Shown piece after piece: positions 60,962-64,000 of a DNA stretch of 64,000 nt (position 1 is the stretch's first letter; each line of letters starts with the position of its first letter). Source of the stretch: Nyssa sinensis (Eukaryota; Streptophyta; Magnoliopsida; Cornales; Nyssaceae). The notes under the pieces were generated by a model. The model was not told the origin of the DNA and did no database searches. It saw only the letters and a list, made by a program, of their open reading frames with translations. Made by a program: the position numbers and the translations under genes. Location of the stretch: NCBI GenBank assembly GCA_008638375.1, contig CM018041.1:2719501-2783500 (forward strand). Reading direction: 5' to 3'.

Positions 60962-63331
60962 TTAAGCCAATACAAACTCCTCTTCCTCTTGCTGCTGTTG
61001 TTCAGACAGCCGGCCTTCCCTGTTGGGAAGAAGAATGCGTTTTATTTCCTCGGCTCCAAGCGTTTCATACTCTACAAGTGCGTTGGCCAGTGCATGCAAT
61101 GCCTTCTCGTGCTGAGAAAAAAGGGTCACTAAAATACGTAAGAATCAATGTTATAAAAACCGGACCAGCCATCAAATTAGAAAAATACTTAGTTTTGTTT
61201 GTTTTGGTCGGTGGTTAAATTAAAAAATTCTTTTACAATTATTGTTAAGAATAAGAAGTATGCTCTAGATAAAAAATTACTACAAAACTCAACTCTATAC
61301 TGAAATTAAATCAATGTATTGTTCCAAGTTTCCAACAATGACAAATTCAACTAAACCATAATTGAACCAAAAAAACAAAGCATTCAAGTCCAAAATTAGG
61401 AGTACCAAAACTCTATCAAGGCTCAGAAAATTTCTTGTGAATAATCCAAGTCTGTTTCATATAACTTACCTTTTTTTGGATGAGTATCCAAAAAAATTTA
61501 GTTGTCTATAATGATAACTTTTTTTGGACCCATGAGTTTCTTTCCCTCTATATAATTTTTAAGATTTCAAGACCTTTTAGAATGGGGAAATGGTTCCTGT
61601 GGTCAAACCAGTTTTACCGATTTTTCATACTTATGGTTCTTTATACAAAAGCAAATCGGAGGGGTGAATGGTCCCGGTCGGACCACCAGTCTGGGTTTTA
61701 AAACTGGAAAGAATACAAGACACAACAGCTAAGCATCTATATCTTTAACCTACTGGAACTTTTTCTTCATTTCCTAAAACAATTTATATTGTTCTGCAAA
61801 AATATGAACTGTGAATGACCCATAGTAAAGTTGAAATGAGATATGAAGTCTCTGGGGGTCTCTACACACTTTAGAGAAGTGGAACTCGGCATTTTATTTT
61901 CTCTCTTTTTTGATAATAATGTCAGACTTCAAGGTCAAGAATGATGACACTGAAATTGTGGGATTTTCTTTTTAATAATATTATACTCATCTAATTCTCC
62001 TATATAATTACTACAAACAAGTACATAACAACAACAAATATAGCAGCAACAATATTAAAAACACCCTTTTACCCTTTTTTTTTTGGACAAGTGTAAATTT
62101 ATTAAAATCTCCTGAGGGCGAATCCCGTATTTACAAAGGGGTCTCGGCACAAAAAATAAAACCATAGCTCCCCCCAAAAATACTCTTATACGAATAAAAC
62201 AAGAATAAAAACAAAACATTCTTTCACGACCAAGAAACTTCTAAAGTGAGAACACACACAACACTGGATAACGTCCACAATACCACTTCAAAGATGCTGA
62301 CCATGGACCTCATCTCAAGACTCGGCCTCTATTATGTAATAGGCCAAGTGCATTTTCTTTAACTAATATTTTAACTTCCTTTTAATCTATCTACGGATGT
62401 AAAATTTTCCTTTCAATTAAAGCTACAATTGTAAGAGATTCTAGACAAACCTTCTTTAGCAGGGCTTTCACACGATCATATGCCTCCCTTAGGAGTTTAA
62501 CCACCTGCATAACCATAAAACAAATCAACACCCCAAAACAATCTCACATCATAACAAATCCCCCAAATTCCAAAAACGTACTTCTGCATCAATGCGTGAT
62601 TGCATTTCTGAACCAGGCCGCTCTTTAATATGAACCGGCCCAATGGCATCGCTCATCCCACAAATTGATACCTTGCATAGAAAAGGATGACCAGAAGATT
62701 ACAAGGTCGCAATAATGGAAGATCCTCCTTAAATGAATATAAAGATCAACCCTAACTTCCTAGAGGTTTTAAAAAATTCTTAACCATCCCATTATCTATG
62801 TAAAATAACTAGAAGCTAGAGAGAACACAATAGCAATTTCAATATTATATCCATTGCATCCCAAAAATATGAATTTAAATTTGAATATTATATTCACAAC
62901 AATTGTTAACTCCAATTTTAGCATCCCCACGGCACAAGTGTGCAGACAGAGCAAACGATCATTTCTTTTTTTCAAAAAAATATTGGAATGAGTCGCCAGC
63001 TATTTAAAAATATGAATTTACTCATTCAGTGAAGAAACTTGAGTAATACCATATACTGCGCAAGCTCTGTAGCTGTGAGAAGATCACTACTTGCACCAGT
63101 AGTGATATAATCTGGCCCAAAGATAAGTTCTTCTGCCACTCTTCCTCCCATACAAACATCAAGACGTGCTAACAACTGCTTCTTGCTAATTGATGTCTCA
63201 TCATTTGAAGGGAGCTGTGTAACCATTCCCAAAGCAGATCCACGTGGCATGATTGTTGCCTTGTGAATTGGATGTGCACCATCAGTATTGAGAGCAACAA
63301 TTGCATGACCACTCTCATGATATGCAGTAAG
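60962..63331 (-). CDS. FTSH4: FtsH4-type mitochondrial AAA protease (C-terminal exons, partial)
   Basis: ATP- and Zn-dependent membrane protease; FTSH4 in plants forms the i-AAA complex of the mitochondrial inner membrane. Only the last four exons are in the window, in frame: 63050-63331, 62582-62671, 62451-62504, 60962-61111; 191 codons, with the transmembrane and AAA parts lying beyond base 64000. The first exon begins in the M41 peptidase domain with the zinc motif HESGH (HExxH), then [49 protein letters not shown] and TTGASSDL. The following exons give [33 protein letters not shown] and [18 protein letters not shown], ending with a Glu/Gln-rich tail and FVLA-stop. [20 protein letters not shown] and VHIKERP distinguish FTSH4 from the related FTSH11. 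The incoming intron, which starts at 63332 (or continues past 64000), holds MITE copy D. Confidence 0.95.
61150..61706. mobile_element. Possible DNA transposon in an FTSH4 intron
   Basis: The left end GTTATAAAAACCGGACC and right end (reverse complement) CAGTTTTAAAACCCAGACTGG form imperfect inverted ends with the GGTCCGG-like arms seen in other plant elements; GGTCCCGGTCGGACC lies at 61669. The interior is AT-rich. A target-site duplication is not clear. Confidence 0.45.
62078..62165 (-). mobile_element. Fragment resembling a LINE 3' end
   Basis: A T8 run then GGACAAGTGTAAATTTATTA, AAATCTCC, TGAGGGCGAATCCCGTATTT and ACAAAGGGGTC. Read on the minus strand this resembles the LINE tail at 35974 (TGTAC...GGGATCGCC...) ending in poly(A). 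It lies in an FTSH4 intron. Confidence 0.45.
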
Positions 63332-63574
63332 CTGAAAGTCATGCAATAATATCAGCGATAAACCAATATTATACAGAATTCTGAACATTGGAATCAAACA
63401 TAACTGAAAGTGAAGCTGTTGATTTAGTGGCCTAGTTTGCATGCAGCACTTGGTCAGGAAAAACCAAAATTCACCGTGTCAGAAGTCACAATATCGAATG
63501 ATCTTAAAAATCATATCTCAAAACATTTTGTGTATTGTGCTATATTTTAGCCTAACCATCATATTCTTATCATC

Positions 63575-63947
63575 TAAGAAGCACGGATACAGATACGGGA
63601 CACGGATATGACACGACATGGACACGCAGACACGTTATTTCTCAAAAAAGTAGGACACGGATACGTCAGAGACACGTTGAATATATATAAATTTTTTATA
63701 TTTTTTATTTGACCATATAATAAAAATAAAATGTTATTGCAATTAAAATTGGTATAGAAATACACAAATTACAAAAATATTATTAAGATATTAAAATAAC
63801 AAAGCCATTAATTAAAAATTAACGAATTTCTTTATTTAATCATCAACATCCATGATTCAAGTGTCCGACACGTGTCCAGGAAGTGTCCAAGAGTGTCGGT
63901 GTCCGACACGGACACATGAGCCAAAATAGAGTGTCCGTGCTTCATAA
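63575..63947 (-). mobile_element. Mutator-like MITE, copy D
   Basis: Left end TAAGAAGCACGGATACAGAT, right end CCAAAATAGAGTGTCCGTGC then TTCATAA; opposite orientation to copies A and C. It is flanked by perfect 9-bp duplications CTTATCATC at 63566-63574 and 63948-63956. AT-rich centre, no ORF. Best preserved of the four copies, so probably the youngest. Confidence 0.9.
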
Positions 63948-64000
63948 CTTATCATCATATTAAAACAAATCTTTCTACACAAGGCCAAACAAAATTCAAA

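Overview
This is nuclear DNA from a flowering plant, most likely a woody eudicot. The genes have short exons and GT-AG introns, the intergenic DNA is AT-rich and full of microsatellites, and small transposon families recur. The encoded proteins are plant-specific: an ABA receptor, a multi-gene-type trehalose-6-phosphate phosphatase, a DUF3444 J-protein and a mitochondrial FtsH protease. Nothing in the sequence identifies the species. There is no operon or prokaryotic content.

Layout, left to right. (1) 0.8-5.6 kb, plus strand: a DUF3444 J-domain protein (coding exon 2922-5273) whose J domain has lost the HPD motif. (2) 5.6-16.5 kb: gene-poor DNA with transposon-like repeats, an orphan promoter plus leader exon at 10.5 kb, and a fold-back repeat at 14.1-14.3 kb. 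(3) 16.6-18.8 kb, plus strand: an eight-exon trehalose-6-phosphate phosphatase with an unclear N-terminus. (4) 21.8-40.9 kb, minus strand: one large gene for a nucleotidyltransferase/PAP-OAS1-type protein in eight coding exons. Its introns carry a LINE remnant, a hAT-like element and three copies of a Mutator-like MITE. A one-base insertion near 34285 breaks the reading frame at the exon 5/6 junction. (5) 40.9-54.4 kb: about 13.5 kb without a recognisable gene, containing a striking GC-rich hAT-like element (42105-42614). (6) 54.5-57.7 kb, plus strand: a PYL8/PYL9-type abscisic acid receptor in three exons with two upstream ORFs. (7) 58.2-58.7 kb: a hAT-like element. (8) 60.96 kb to the window end, minus strand: the last four exons of an FTSH4-type mitochondrial protease, the rest lying beyond base 64000.

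The genes are independent housekeeping or signalling loci, not a pathway cluster. TPP and the nucleotidyltransferase converge, as do the ABA receptor and FTSH4. I found no convincing undescribed biological system. The points most worth checking are the frame break in the nucleotidyltransferase gene, the HPD-less J domain with an overlapping uORF, the TPP N-terminus, and transposon families whose target-site duplications can be read directly from the sequence.
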